The translations under genes and the position numbers were made by a program. From contig JAIBCC010000007.1 of assembly GCA_019694395.1 (NCBI GenBank), forward strand, positions 62,001 to 126,000: a stretch of 64,000 nt of DNA, read 5' to 3'. Positions 25,398 through 34,661 of the stretch are shown here, piece after piece (position 1 is the first letter of the stretch; the number at the start of each line of letters is the position of its first letter). Source of the stretch: Pyrinomonadaceae bacterium (GTDB lineage Bacteria > Acidobacteriota > Blastocatellia > Pyrinomonadales > Pyrinomonadaceae). The notes under the pieces are model-generated. The model saw only the letters and a program-made list of their open reading frames with translations, was not told the DNA's origin and searched no databases.

Positions 25398-27740
25398 TCA
25401 CATTGGCTGTAAAACCCAAGTTTCTTTCGTTGCCGCTTCAACAGCTTTCGGAGTGAATGGAAAAACCGGAGATTTTCCGCTACTCCAAAACTCGAATTGA
25501 TCTTTCCAATGTGAAGACCTTGGGTTTCCGCTCTCGCCTAATGGAATAACGTGACGGGTGGCATCCCAATTTCCCGGGCTGGCAATGTGGCGCATGGAAA
25601 CATTTGAACCCACATTCGGAGTTTGTCCGCTTCCGTTGATTCCAATATTCGGTGTGGCAAATTGTGCGCCGATCAGTGGAGCAACAGCCAATGGATGAGG
25701 AAAACGTGCCGGAAACACACTTCCCCAAATCATTTTGCTTTTATCATTTCCGTAACGTTTGTTGAGAGATTCCTGCGTTTCACCATCACAGGTTTTTATC
25801 AATGCCGAATAATCGGCAAATTGTTTAGGAAGCCAACGAGCCGTTTTTTCTTTCACGATCCACCACAATAATCTTTCTCGAACCACAAAAGCCGGTAAAT
25901 TTTTGTTATCGGCTACAATTTTATTGGTAATGCAATTTCGGATTTCATTTACCCAAAGTGCGCCTTGTGAATCCGGCGACATTCGTCCATTCCAATCAGT
26001 CAAAATTCTTGTAGTTTCAGGACTTAGAGCATTAAGTTTCAACATATCCTTTGCCAAATCCACCAGCGGAAAATTGAAAACATCAAATTGAGTTTCTCCA
26101 ACTTTATCCATCGTGATTTTTTCTTTGACATCCAGCAAAGTCAAAATGCGCCGTGCACGCCAGGGCAAAGCTGTATCACGCGACATTTGCGGATATTTGT
26201 AATCAGTGCCGACAATTCTTTGATTGGCAGTGACGATCAAACCATTTGCCGGATTATAAAGCTGCGGTAATTGCTCAAAGGGAATGTAACCTGTCCATTC
26301 TCCATCGTTGGTCGAGCCATCATAAGGAAGCGAACCATCGCCGGTTTTACGGAGTGGAATCCGTCCGCCCGCTACCCAACCGATATTTCCTTTGACATCG
26401 GCGTAAACAAAATTTTGAGTCGCTCCGCCGTAACTTTTAAGGGCGTTTTTGAAATCTTCCCAGTTTTTGGCACGATTCAATAAATAAAAGGCTTCAAATT
26501 CCTGATTTTTAGGTTCCAGCGCAGTCCATTTCAGTGCGAATTTGTTGCCGCCATCTTCGGTGTAAATTACTCCATTTCTGGTTTCAACTACATCAACAGA
26601 AATGGTTTCCGTTTCAGTCGAAGTCAGAACTTTTCGCACTTTAATTTCTTCTTTACGGATTTTTGGAGTTTCCCAACCGTTTGGAGTTTTATATTTTCCC
26701 TCGGCGTTAAATGTTTCCAAATACAAATCCTGCACGTCCGGTCCGACATTTGTTGCTCCCCAAGCGATGGAATCATTGTGACCCAAGATAATCCCCGGCG
26801 CGCCGGGAACTGTCACTCCTGAAATTCTTAAATTTGGTGTAGATAAATGCGTTAAATACCAAATTCCCGGCGCAGTTGGCGGTAAATGCGGATCATTTGC
26901 CAAAATTGGTTTGCCGTCTGCTGTCCTTTTGCCGGAAATCACCCAATTATTACTGGCAGCTAATTCTTCTGCGTAAAATCCAATTCTTTCCAACGAGCTT
27001 TGGCGAACCTTTGCCTCATTTTCCGCCATTTGTAAATCTTTATCAGAAACTTCAACTTTACTTCCGACCTTCGACTTTTGACTTTCGACCTTTGCCACGT
27101 CTTTGCCAAAAAGTATTACATCATAAGGAGTTACCCCACTGGTTACATCCTTATATTTTTCCGGGGAAAGTATTTTTTGGAAATTTGCCCGCATCAGATC
27201 ATTTTGCCAAGTCGTGCTTAAACCGTCGGTTAAAACTTTGCCGAGGATCATTGAATCGGTCGGAAGCCAAGTTCTGGGTTTAAATTGCAAAATTTGGTAT
27301 TCAACCGGCATAGTCTTTGCATCAAGCGTTGCAATATAAGCATTTACACCTTTCGCATAATTATCAAAGGCAAGTTTGAATTGTGGTGAAGAATTGTTAT
27401 AAGCAATTTCCACAATTTTGGTAAAACCGAATTTCCGCCAGCGTTTATCTTCTTCCAACACAGCTTTTCCATAAATTTCAGCCGTTTCACCGCGTGGAAC
27501 ACGCCGCAGCATATCCATTTGAAACAAACGATCTTGAGCGGTAATAAATCCTTGGGCAAAATACAAATCTTCTTCGTTTTTTGCTTCAATATAAGGAATT
27601 CCGCGACCGTCCCGGCGAACAATTACTTCCTGTTTCAAGCCTTCAATTTTCAATTGATTGGTTGAAACCTGTGCAAACAAAACTATGTTTGAAAGCAAAA
27701 CAATAGAAACAAAAATAATCAAATTTATGGTCTTTTTCAT
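25398..27740 (-). CDS. Penicillin acylase family (S45) N-terminal-nucleophile hydrolase
   Basis: A 780-residue exported Ntn hydrolase. The start at 27740 gives a signal peptide (KKTINLIIFVSIVLLSNIVLFA). The alpha chain has RDGRGIPYIEAKNEEDLYFAQGF and DRLFQMD. Autocleavage would occur before Ser263 in AASNNWVISG, the new N-terminal nucleophile. The beta chain begins with ILANDPHL and has the expected GATNVGPDVQDLY region. It probably cleaves amides in the periplasm, such as acyl-homoserine lactones or beta-lactams. A heptamer repeat at 27062-27096 encodes a linker just before the cleavage region. It reads on the minus strand with no close partner genes. Confidence 0.9.
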   Translation of the reverse strand: MKKTINLIIFVSIVLLSNIVLFAQVSTNQLKIEGLKQEVIVRRDGRGIPYIEAKNEEDLYFAQGFITAQDRLFQMDMLRRVPRGETAEIYGKAVLEEDKRWRKFGFTKIVEIAYNNSSPQFKLAFDNYAKGVNAYIATLDAKTMPVEYQILQFKPRTWLPTDSMILGKVLTDGLSTTWQNDLMRANFQKILSPEKYKDVTSGVTPYDVILFGKDVAKVESQKSKVGSKVEVSDKDLQMAENEAKVRQSSLERIGFYAEELAASNNWVISGKRTADGKPILANDPHLPPTAPGIWYLTHLSTPNLRISGVTVPGAPGIILGHNDSIAWGATNVGPDVQDLYLETFNAEGKYKTPNGWETPKIRKEEIKVRKVLTSTETETISVDVVETRNGVIYTEDGGNKFALKWTALEPKNQEFEAFYLLNRAKNWEDFKNALKSYGGATQNFVYADVKGNIGWVAGGRIPLRKTGDGSLPYDGSTNDGEWTGYIPFEQLPQLYNPANGLIVTANQRIVGTDYKYPQMSRDTALPWRARRILTLLDVKEKITMDKVGETQFDVFNFPLVDLAKDMLKLNALSPETTRILTDWNGRMSPDSQGALWVNEIRNCITNKIVADNKNLPAFVVRERLLWWIVKEKTARWLPKQFADYSALIKTCDGETQESLNKRYGNDKSKMIWGSVFPARFPHPLAVAPLIGAQFATPNIGINGSGQTPNVGSNVSMRHIASPGNWDATRHVIPLGESGNPRSSHWKDQFEFWSSGKSPVFPFTPKAVEAATKETWVLQPM
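27062..27096. repeat. Five-unit heptamer tract inside the penicillin acylase gene
   Basis: TTCCGAC, CTTCGAC, TTTTGAC, TTTCGAC and CTTTGCC follow one another in exact 7-bp register. On the coding strand they are the TCRAAAG family also seen in pcrA at 36896. They encode a linker containing ESQKSKV in the pro-region ahead of the catalytic Ser. Confidence 0.8.
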
Positions 27741-27876
27741 AATGTTGGATTTGTCGGTTTTGTGACAGAACGAATTTAGCACAAAATTACAAATTTAACT
27801 AAAGTCTAAGTTGCCTAATTCCGTTAATTTGGGTTAAACTTTCGTCTCAAAAAGGTAACTTATTTTAGGAGAATCT

Positions 27877-28338
27877 ATGAAATTTTTTAAACTTGGTTTG
27901 GTTTTAATCGGTTTGGCTTTCTTTGTTTTTGCTTGTAATCAAAATTCAACAACCTCAAATACAACTGCGAACACAAATAAAACTTTAACCACCAATAACA
28001 ACGGCACTACCGCCACTTATGAAGCAGCTAATTCAAATTCAAATGCCAATAAAACTGCTCCGGCAGGAGACGAATTAGCTTCTGCGAAAAAGATCTTTAG
28101 CGAAAAATGTGTGCTTTGCCATAAGGAAACCGGAGAAGGCGGCGATGTTGACATCGAAGGTGATAAATTCAAAGTCCCCAGCTTCAAAAATGAAAAAGTT
28201 GCAGCGGCTGACGATAAAAAATATACCCGTGTAATCGAAGAAGGCGATGACAAAATGCCTGCCTTCAAAAAGAAATTAACTCCAGAAGAAATTGCCGGAG
28301 TAATTAAATTTATCCGCAAAGAATTTCAGGGCAAGTAA
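27877..28338 (+). CDS. Lipoprotein cytochrome c
   Basis: A 153-residue monoheme cytochrome c anchored by lipid. The lipobox ends at C20 (FFVFAC). An Asn/Thr-rich flexible tether fills residues about 21-65. The heme motif is C78-V-L-C-H82, and M128 in KMPAF is the likely distal ligand. KKIFSEKC and EIAGVIKFIR are the usual helices of class I cytochromes c. AGGAG is 5 nt before the ATG. It should move electrons on the periplasmic side of the membrane. A terminator and a tRNA gene follow. Confidence 0.9.
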   Translation: MKFFKLGLVLIGLAFFVFACNQNSTTSNTTANTNKTLTTNNNGTTATYEAANSNSNANKTAPAGDELASAKKIFSEKCVLCHKETGEGGDVDIEGDKFKVPSFKNEKVAAADDKKYTRVIEEGDDKMPAFKKKLTPEEIAGVIKFIRKEFQGK

Positions 28339-28367
28339 AATTCAGATTATTTTTTTTAACTTAAAGT

Positions 28368-28406
28368 GCGAAGCGGTAAATGCTTAACCGTTTCGCTTTT
28401 ATTTTT
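28368..28406 (+). terminator. Rho-independent terminator after cytochrome c
   Basis: GCGAAGCGGT (28368-28377) pairs with ACCGTTTCGC (28387-28396) with one G-T wobble, followed by TTTTATTTTT. Confidence 0.85.
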
Positions 28407-28469
28407 CAAAAAAAGAAATATCCGATTTTAGTTTTAGAAATATTTTTGGTATAGTTTGAAATTCGATAG

Positions 28470-28543
28470 GCACCTGTAGCTCAGCTGGATAGAGTATTTG
28501 GCTTCGAACCAAAGGGTCGCAGGTTCGAATCCTGCCGGGTGTA
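28470..28543 (+). tRNA. tRNA-Arg (anticodon UCG)
   Basis: A 74-nt cloverleaf: acceptor GCACCTG / CGGGTGT (G1-U72 and U6-G67 wobbles), D-arm GCTC / GAGT, anticodon stem TTTGG / CCAAA with loop CTTCGAA (anticodon TCG at 28504-28506), variable loop GGGTC, T-arm GCAGG-TTCGAAT-CCTGC and discriminator A. The CCA end is not encoded. It lies between a cytochrome c terminator and a convergent gene. Confidence 0.95.
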
Positions 28544-28553
28544 TTAACAATTT

Positions 28554-30458
28554 CTACAATTTAAAGCTTTTTGGAACAAATTCAATCGAAACAATTTCAT
28601 CTGTTTTGGTTGGATTTTTTTTGTAGATTATTGAGGCGAAATTCTCTTTAACCAAAGTTCCGCAGCCCAAACGATAATCGGACATTTCAGGAACCAAAGA
28701 AAGTAATGAAATTCCGTCCAACGAATTTGCCTGTAATTTGATCAATCCGGTTTGCGTCAAAACCACAAAATCAACTTGATTTTTAGCACATTCAATCCTC
28801 TTCAAATTTCCAAAAATCCTGAGTTCGTCAGTTTTTGGTCTGCGTAAGGTGACCTTTATTTGGTCGTTAATGGCTTTTTCGCGTAATTTTATTATTTCCT
28901 CTTCATTTAGCGGTTTTTCGGAAACTATATCTTCATTAACATTTTTCTTTTTTTCATTGCGAATCAAATTAAGTTGATATTCGGTGGCATCAATCCGTTG
29001 AATGGTGTTTTGCGCATAAAGCTTAACTCCTTCAAATGGAGTGTTTTGTAAAACTTGATAAGCAATTTTTCGGGCATCAAAAAAATTTTCTTTCCGTAAG
29101 TTCAATTCAGCCAACCTGAGTTGAAATTGCTGATTTCCCGGTGCGATCTGTAAAATTTGAGTAATGGATTTGATTGAATCATCCAATTGTTCGTTCCTAA
29201 CAAAATTGACAAAGGCAAAAAGCGAATAAGGTGCTGTAAATTCCGGATTTAAACTGATGGATTTTTTAAGATTTTCCCGAATTAAATTTGCAATCCCAAA
29301 TGAATAGCCCGAAACAAAACCGAACTCCGTCATTCCTTGTTTGCTCAGGCACAAAGCAAATCGGTAATAGTTTAAATAATTTTCCGGCTCAATTTCGACT
29401 GCTTTTTCTGCTAAACCTTGGGCTTCTTCATAATAAAATTGCCTTGTTTTTATTAAAGAAAGTGTGGTTAAAGCCAAAGTTTGATTTGGTTCAAGGTTCA
29501 GGGATTTTTCGACCAATGCTTCGGATTCTTTCAAACGGTCGGAATAAAATAAGTAATCCGCTAAAACAGCAAACCATTTTGATTCTGTTACTTTGGAGAT
29601 TTTATAGTGAAAACTGTTAACTTTTTGAGTTAAATTGATTTTCCAGTTTTTGTAACTTCCCTTTTGAACAAATTTTGGGAAATCCTCATTTAATTGAACG
29701 TTACCGGTTCTAAAAACATCTATCAAAATTTTATTGGCATCGAATTCATTTTTTCTTAAGTCAATAAATTCTTCAATTTTACTCAATCCGTCCGCATCAC
29801 GGAGCAAATATTGTAGCAAAGCCCAGGATTCAGCCCGGAAAAGTGCTTTTCTTTCCTCACCTTGACTCTGAAAAGTAAAATTATCTGTTTCCAATAAAGC
29901 ATTGAGCGGAATTAACTTATTTTGTTGAAGAATGGTGATATTTTTCTGAGAAACACCAAATTCAAAAACCGTTTCGCCGCTAAATTTTGTGTTCTTAAAA
30001 ACTTCACCCAATCCTTCAAACATCCAGGTTGGTAATTTATTTCTGCCAATATTGTTTTCAAGTAAAAATTTTGCGTAGCCTTCCAAAATTTGTTCAAAAC
30101 TTTCGTTATTTTCCAGCGAAATAATTCCGTAGTTTGCATCATTTGCCGGGAGAAAACATTGGTTTGAGTATTTTTGCTTTAATCTAAACGGATTTAATGA
30201 AACATCATCTTTGAAAACAATTAAATTGGTTGAAAAGGGAGTTTGGATTTTTGTTTTGGGAAAATTTTGTTGAAAAAAATCCTGAAAGTTTTCAAGTTTT
30301 TCGGCAAACGAAGTTAAATCCTTTGAGTTTGTATTTCCGACAATATTAAAGTTTTTAGTTGCAATTTCAGTCCAAATATCTTGGGCGATAGTAGTTTTTG
30401 AAAAAACAATCAACAATATAAAAAATAAACTGATTTTCTTCCAAAAACTACTACTCAT
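28554..30458 (-). CDS. Peptidase-MA/TPR-like exported protein with a degenerate active site
   Basis: A 634-residue exported protein (signal peptide about 1-25) in tandem with its paralogue upstream. The N-terminal half aligns to a DUF1570/peptidase-MA-type gluzincin, but the paralogue's HEYVH reads EGYAK here (E126-G-Y-A-K130). Both zinc histidines and the catalytic Glu are lost, while the downstream FEGLGE with E148 is kept. TPR-type helices follow at about 300-450, then a C-terminal beta domain. It is probably a non-catalytic protein. It reads 9 bp after the stop of the active-looking paralogue, so the two are co-transcribed. Confidence 0.78.
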   Translation of the reverse strand: MSSSFWKKISLFFILLIVFSKTTIAQDIWTEIATKNFNIVGNTNSKDLTSFAEKLENFQDFFQQNFPKTKIQTPFSTNLIVFKDDVSLNPFRLKQKYSNQCFLPANDANYGIISLENNESFEQILEGYAKFLLENNIGRNKLPTWMFEGLGEVFKNTKFSGETVFEFGVSQKNITILQQNKLIPLNALLETDNFTFQSQGEERKALFRAESWALLQYLLRDADGLSKIEEFIDLRKNEFDANKILIDVFRTGNVQLNEDFPKFVQKGSYKNWKINLTQKVNSFHYKISKVTESKWFAVLADYLFYSDRLKESEALVEKSLNLEPNQTLALTTLSLIKTRQFYYEEAQGLAEKAVEIEPENYLNYYRFALCLSKQGMTEFGFVSGYSFGIANLIRENLKKSISLNPEFTAPYSLFAFVNFVRNEQLDDSIKSITQILQIAPGNQQFQLRLAELNLRKENFFDARKIAYQVLQNTPFEGVKLYAQNTIQRIDATEYQLNLIRNEKKKNVNEDIVSEKPLNEEEIIKLREKAINDQIKVTLRRPKTDELRIFGNLKRIECAKNQVDFVVLTQTGLIKLQANSLDGISLLSLVPEMSDYRLGCGTLVKENFASIIYKKNPTKTDEIVSIEFVPKSFKL

Positions 30459-30467
30459 TTTCTTAGA

Positions 30468-32942
30468 CTAATTTTCTAAATTAAAACTTTTCGGCACAAA
30501 GTCAATTGAAACCAGCTCCCCGTTAATTTTTGCTTTTGGATTCGGATCTTCCCTAAAAACAAAAACGGAAGGAATATCAAAGGCTTTCATCCCGCAACCA
30601 AATTGCATACCGCCAGCATCGGGAACAAAAGCGCGAATCTGCACATTTTGCGGAGCTTTCAATTTCAAAAGTCCCGCAGCGGTATTCATTATAAAATATT
30701 GCCCCTTATTATCGCATTCAATTTTTTCAATAGTTCCCAATTGCTGTTTTTCACCAGGCTGAGGTTTTCGCAATTGCTCCTTGATTGCCTTCATCATTGC
30801 ATTACGGCGAAATTGCTCCATTTGTTCAGGGGTGGTTGATTCATTAATAATAATTGCGCCTTCCGGCACAGGTGGCGGTTGGTTTGAAATCGGAGCTTCC
30901 TTCGAATCAGGCTCAATTGCTGTGGATGCCAAAAGTTCTGATTTATCCAACAGACGGAAATCACCAGGCACAAAATCTATCGCCACCAACTCACCTAAAC
31001 TATTTAATTTTGGCGGTTTTCCGGTTTGATAGGTCAACACTGCATTAAACTTTGAAAGATCGGCATTACAACCGATCTGGGCATTTTCAGTCCCCTCAGC
31101 ATACGCCATCAATTGCAGATTTTGGAAATCTTTGCTGTAAACCGATACCATTTTGTCAGACGTTTTAACCGAATAATTGATGCTGCCGCCGGCGCAGGTA
31201 ATCTTTTGAATTCTCCCTATAATTTGCCTTTCATTCTCCCCCGGCTTTTTTATAACCTTATTCAATTGAATCATTTTTTCCCTTTCCTGAGCTTTGGCAG
31301 TTTCTTCGGGAGTCATTTCTTTTTCAGCCTGACGACGAGTTAATGGCGGTCGATTGGAGGAATTTTCAGAACTATTAATTGCAGATTCATATTGTTTTCT
31401 GACCTGTTCATTGTGGGCAGTAATATTCTTCATTGTTTGAATATTTTTCTTCAAATTTTCTGCCCGGGATTTGATAGAGTCTTCATCGGTAGTTCTGGCA
31501 ACTTTTTCGGCAATTACCAGCGCATCATCAAATTTTTCCTGGCGCGAAAGAATTTCTGCAATTCTTAAAATTATTTCCTGATTTCCGGGTTGAATGGTCA
31601 GGGCTTTTTTCAAAAGTTGGATAGTTTCATCCATTTGCTCGTTATTGACCAAGCTGATAAAGCCCAATAGTTCATAACTCTCTATAAAATTTGGGTTTAT
31701 ACTGATCGATTTGTTCAATGATTCCCGCATCTGTCTTGCCTTTTCAGAATCAAATTTGGAAACAAAACCAAATTCATCCATTCCTTCGCGGCTCAACAAG
31801 TAAGCATAGTTGTAATAAGCCATATGATTTTTATGATCGTTGGAAATGGCTTTTTCCAAATATTTTTTGGCTTCATCAAATTTTCGCTGGCGAATTTTAA
31901 GCGAACCCAGGGTGGTATTTGCCAGACTTGAATTTGGATCAGCCGCTAAAGTTTTTTGCAGGAACGGTTCGGCATCTTCGATTCTGTGGATGTGAAATAA
32001 TAGATCCCCCAAATAAGCATTTGCATCCGATTCAGAAATTGGTCGGGCTGACATTTCATTATCAAAAACAAGTTTTTGCTTGAAAGTATAGTATTGATAT
32101 TGATAAGTAGATTGAGAAATATATTTGTTGAGTTCTTTTTCCATTTCGGCAAAACTCATTTGAAATGAATCCTGAAACGCCTTTTCCAACGGCACATTAT
32201 TCAAAATAGCGTTTAAAAATTTATTCAGACCATCATTTTTTGCACCTTTTGAACCTTGTATCAAATAGTGAATCAACGCCCAGGATTGAGCATAAAAAAT
32301 ACTGCGGGAATGGTTTCCGTTTTCTTTCAAGGAATAATTTGTGACACTGAAAAGCTGCTGCAAAGGAATGAGTTTTGTTTGCCGCAATAATTCTATATGC
32401 TGCGATTGTGGCAATCCAAGTTTTGCTTTTATATCGTCCTCGATCTCAAATGTTTGATAATATTCGGCTAACCCTTCATTAAACCATGGCGGAATTTCTC
32501 CTTTGCCAAAATTATTATTTACCAGAAAATGAACATATTCGTGGAAAATCGTTCCGTAGGTTTCGGCATCTTCCCGCTCAGTTGAAAGTGTTATGTAATT
32601 GACATCGGCTCCTGACTGAAAATACCCTGCAATCCATTCATCAATTTTTCCATCTGATCTTTTTGGTTTGAATGGTTTATATGCCGAACTGTTTTTGAAA
32701 ACTACAACATTCGTGGGGATTGAAGAGTTAAAATTTGCTTGTCTGAATAAAATGCGAAATGTTTCTCTAAATTGTTCAAGTTTAGTGGCAACTTTGCGAA
32801 TTTCTTTTTCGCTGGCATTCCCGATCAAATGAAAGTTTTTTGATTGGACTTCGATCCAATCGTCTTTAGCAAAAATTGAAATTTGAAGTAGAATTAGACA
32901 AAGACTAACTTTGAAAAGTATCAATAAAACCTTTTGATTCAT
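30468..32942 (-). CDS. Exported peptidase-MA (gluzincin) with TPR repeats
   Basis: An 824-residue protein starting at 32942 (MNQKVLLILF); a TTG frame begins 24 bp earlier, and AAGGAGC lies just outside. A signal peptide ends near FAK. The N-terminal domain has the zinc motif H-E-Y-V-H (residues 134-138 from this start) and the third-ligand region WFNEGLAEYY. TPR helices follow (DAEPFLQKTLAADPNSSLANTTLG, DEAKKYLEKAIS, PGNQEIILRIAEIL). Two copies of a C-terminal beta domain end in KLNSLGELVAIDFVPGDF and KINGELVSIDFVPKSF, so the C-terminus has an internal duplication. It is likely a periplasmic or surface metalloprotease; the substrate is unknown. Confidence 0.8.
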   Translation of the reverse strand: MNQKVLLILFKVSLCLILLQISIFAKDDWIEVQSKNFHLIGNASEKEIRKVATKLEQFRETFRILFRQANFNSSIPTNVVVFKNSSAYKPFKPKRSDGKIDEWIAGYFQSGADVNYITLSTEREDAETYGTIFHEYVHFLVNNNFGKGEIPPWFNEGLAEYYQTFEIEDDIKAKLGLPQSQHIELLRQTKLIPLQQLFSVTNYSLKENGNHSRSIFYAQSWALIHYLIQGSKGAKNDGLNKFLNAILNNVPLEKAFQDSFQMSFAEMEKELNKYISQSTYQYQYYTFKQKLVFDNEMSARPISESDANAYLGDLLFHIHRIEDAEPFLQKTLAADPNSSLANTTLGSLKIRQRKFDEAKKYLEKAISNDHKNHMAYYNYAYLLSREGMDEFGFVSKFDSEKARQMRESLNKSISINPNFIESYELLGFISLVNNEQMDETIQLLKKALTIQPGNQEIILRIAEILSRQEKFDDALVIAEKVARTTDEDSIKSRAENLKKNIQTMKNITAHNEQVRKQYESAINSSENSSNRPPLTRRQAEKEMTPEETAKAQEREKMIQLNKVIKKPGENERQIIGRIQKITCAGGSINYSVKTSDKMVSVYSKDFQNLQLMAYAEGTENAQIGCNADLSKFNAVLTYQTGKPPKLNSLGELVAIDFVPGDFRLLDKSELLASTAIEPDSKEAPISNQPPPVPEGAIIINESTTPEQMEQFRRNAMMKAIKEQLRKPQPGEKQQLGTIEKIECDNKGQYFIMNTAAGLLKLKAPQNVQIRAFVPDAGGMQFGCGMKAFDIPSVFVFREDPNPKAKINGELVSIDFVPKSFNLEN

Positions 32943-33052
32943 AATTTTCCGTGAAGCTCCTTTCAAACAGATTTTATCCCTAATCTCTTTTTTGTCAATG
33001 TTTTTTGTTTGCAGATTTGGTGTGGATTCAAAGCCTAAGTTAAAATTTTATT

Positions 33053-33220
33053 ATGCCAAACGCAGAATTATCAGAAATTCTTTTTATTGCGATGATGTTC
33101 ATTGTAGTTATCATCATTTCAACCGTTTCGATCTATCTTTTTGTCCGACAATTTAAGCGGGAAAAAGCTCTTACAGAAAAGAAAAAGAACGAAGCAAAAA
33201 AAGAAAAAAGTGAGGAATAA
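33053..33220 (+). CDS. Small single-span membrane protein (55 aa)
   Basis: Too short for many gene finders, this frame encodes a short acidic N-terminus (PNAELSEIL), a hydrophobic segment at about 10-31 and a highly charged Lys/Glu tail (about 33-55). This is the layout of small single-span proteins. No family is recognised. Its stop lies 3 bp before the isochorismatase start, and its last codons contain the GAGG ribosome-binding site of that gene. The start codon has no clear site of its own. It could also be part of the leader of the next gene. Confidence 0.55.
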   Translation: MPNAELSEILFIAMMFIVVIIISTVSIYLFVRQFKREKALTEKKKNEAKKEKSEE

Positions 33221-33223
33221 TTT

Positions 33224-33781
33224 ATGGCGCACCCAAATATTTTGAATCGTGAAAATACCGTTTTTGTAATCATTGATATTCAGGAAGCCTTTCGTTCGCC
33301 AATCCCGGATTTTGAAGAAATTGCCGTCAATACCTCAATAATGGCTCGCGGCTGTCAACTTTTGAATGTTCCGATCATCGTTACCGAACAATATCCAAAA
33401 GGTTTGGGCAGAACTGCCGAAGAAATTTTGTTAAGTTTAACCGATAATGCCGAAATTATTGAAAAAACTGCATTTAGTGCGTGCGGCGCGACATCTTTCG
33501 GCGAAAAGCTGAAATCGTTTAATGCCAAACAAATCATTCTTGCCGGAATCGAAGCACATATTTGCGTAAATCAAACCGCACACGATTTATTAGATCAGGG
33601 TTTTCAGGTTCATCTTTTGCAGGATTGTGTTTCTTCACGCAAAACGCACGACAAACACACCGGAATCGAAAAAATGAAGCTCAGCGGCGTAATTCCATCA
33701 AATGTGGAAATGGCGTTGTTTGAGTTAATGAAAGATTCAAAACACGAGCAATTTAAGGAAATCCAGAAGTTGGTTAAATAA
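33224..33781 (+). CDS. Isochorismatase-family cysteine hydrolase
   Basis: A 185-residue cytoplasmic hydrolase. The catalytic triad of the family is visible: D18 in VIIDIQ, K81 in IEKTAF and C114 in GIEAHICV. The cis-peptide region and the C-terminal QDCVSSR helix also fit. It is of the YcaC-like type rather than a true isochorismatase with a carrier domain; substrates are unknown. GAGG is 8 nt before the ATG. Its 3' end overlaps the antitoxin gene on the other strand by 8 bp. Confidence 0.88.
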   Translation: MAHPNILNRENTVFVIIDIQEAFRSPIPDFEEIAVNTSIMARGCQLLNVPIIVTEQYPKGLGRTAEEILLSLTDNAEIIEKTAFSACGATSFGEKLKSFNAKQIILAGIEAHICVNQTAHDLLDQGFQVHLLQDCVSSRKTHDKHTGIEKMKLSGVIPSNVEMALFELMKDSKHEQFKEIQKLVK

Positions 33782-34184
33782 AAAGTTCAACAGAAACTCT
33801 GAATCGCTCTGCTAATTTTTTAGCTTGAGTTTTAGAAATTGAACGCTTGCCGTTGATTACTTCCGAAGCAATTCCGCTTGAACCGAAAACGTCTAGCAAA
33901 TCACTTTGTTTAAGTTCGTGTTGCCCCATTAAAAACTTCAAAACGTCAATCGGATGAGCATCTTCAATTGGAAAATGCTCATCTTCATAATCTTCAATTA
34001 ATTGTGTCAAAAGTTGAAGCAACCGTGATTCTTCAGGACTCAAACCATTTTGTTTAATCCCTTTTGAAACAAGTTTGTTTACCTCATCAGTCATTCGTTC
34101 AAGCTCTTGTTCATCAGTGATCACTGACGGCAATACTTGCATCAACAACTGACCATATATTTTATTATTAACATTCACAGTCAT
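33774..34184 (-). CDS. higA: HigA-type antitoxin (HTH)
   Basis: A 136-residue protein with an N-terminal acidic, helical toxin-binding part (DEQELERMTDEVNKLVSKGI) and a C-terminal HTH_3 domain: LKQSDLLDVFGSSGIASEVINGKRSISKTQAKKLAERF, split here as the helices QSDLLDVFG, ASEVINGKR and KTQAKKLAERF. It begins inside the 3' end of the toxin gene (17-bp overlap), the usual HigBA order with toxin first. It should bind HigB and repress the promoter upstream. Its stop codon lies within the end of the convergent isochorismatase gene. Confidence 0.88.
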   Translation of the reverse strand: MTVNVNNKIYGQLLMQVLPSVITDEQELERMTDEVNKLVSKGIKQNGLSPEESRLLQLLTQLIEDYEDEHFPIEDAHPIDVLKFLMGQHELKQSDLLDVFGSSGIASEVINGKRSISKTQAKKLAERFRVSVELFI

Positions 34185-34467
34185 CTTTGTATGGTTTTTT
34201 GTCGTATTCGGCGTGCGTCAAAACAAACCGAATTAAGACGACTTTATCTTCGTAATAAATCTTGGTTATCAAACGATAGTTGTTTCCCGCAATGTTAAAG
34301 ACCGTGCAAATCCCCGCCAAATCTGCGTGAGGAAAATCTGCTCTCACATCAGCTAAATTTTCCCACTCCGCATTTTTGGTAATTGAATACCAACTTTGAA
34401 GCGAAGTTTTCGAGTTTGGATGTTTTTCCCAAAAATCTCGTAATGCCTTTTTTGAAATTATGTGCAT
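34168..34467 (-). CDS. higB: HigB-type toxin (RelE superfamily mRNA interferase)
   Basis: A 99-residue RelE-like toxin. MHIISKKALRDFWEKHP at the N-terminus, WENLADVRADFPHAD in the middle and NIAGNNYRLITKIYYEDKVVLIRFVLTHAEYDK are hallmarks of the HigB/HigB2 family that cleaves mRNA on the ribosome. Basic residues (R, K and the His in the C-terminal part) fit the catalytic set. It is translated before its antitoxin, overlapping it by 17 bp. Two adjacent palindromes lie just upstream and are a likely operator. Confidence 0.9.
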   Translation of the reverse strand: MHIISKKALRDFWEKHPNSKTSLQSWYSITKNAEWENLADVRADFPHADLAGICTVFNIAGNNYRLITKIYYEDKVVLIRFVLTHAEYDKKPYKDDCEC

Positions 34468-34498
34468 TTTTAATTGTTCCTTTGTTTCAATTAATTTG

Positions 34499-34528
34499 CC
34501 AATTTATTAATTGGTGCAATATTTTGCA
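34499..34528 (-). promoter_or_regulatory. Adjacent palindromes, candidate HigA operators
   Basis: CCAATT-TATT-AATTGG (34499-34514) is directly followed by TGCAA-TATT-TTGCA (34515-34528). Both are perfect inverted repeats with the same TATT centre, 32-61 bp before the higB start. A third palindrome, CTCTCA-TTT-TGAGAG, is at 34568-34582. Binding by HigA is inference. Confidence 0.5.
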
Positions 34529-34633
34529 TACTCTTTACCTCACATAATAAAATAATCACAATACATACTCTCATTTTGAGAGATATTTGTCAAATATTTT
34601 CTAACTTTGACCTAAAACCCGCAAAGATTTACC

Positions 34634-34661
34634 ATTATCAATTATCAATTATCAACTATTA
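34634..34661. repeat. Heptamer tract (ATTATCA) ending at the pcrA start codon
   Basis: ATTATCA occurs three times in register (34634, 34641, 34648), then ACTATTA, whose last base is the A of the pcrA ATG. The same heptamer, rotated, is found before ruvX at 20089-20123. It takes the place where a Shine-Dalgarno sequence would be. Confidence 0.75.
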
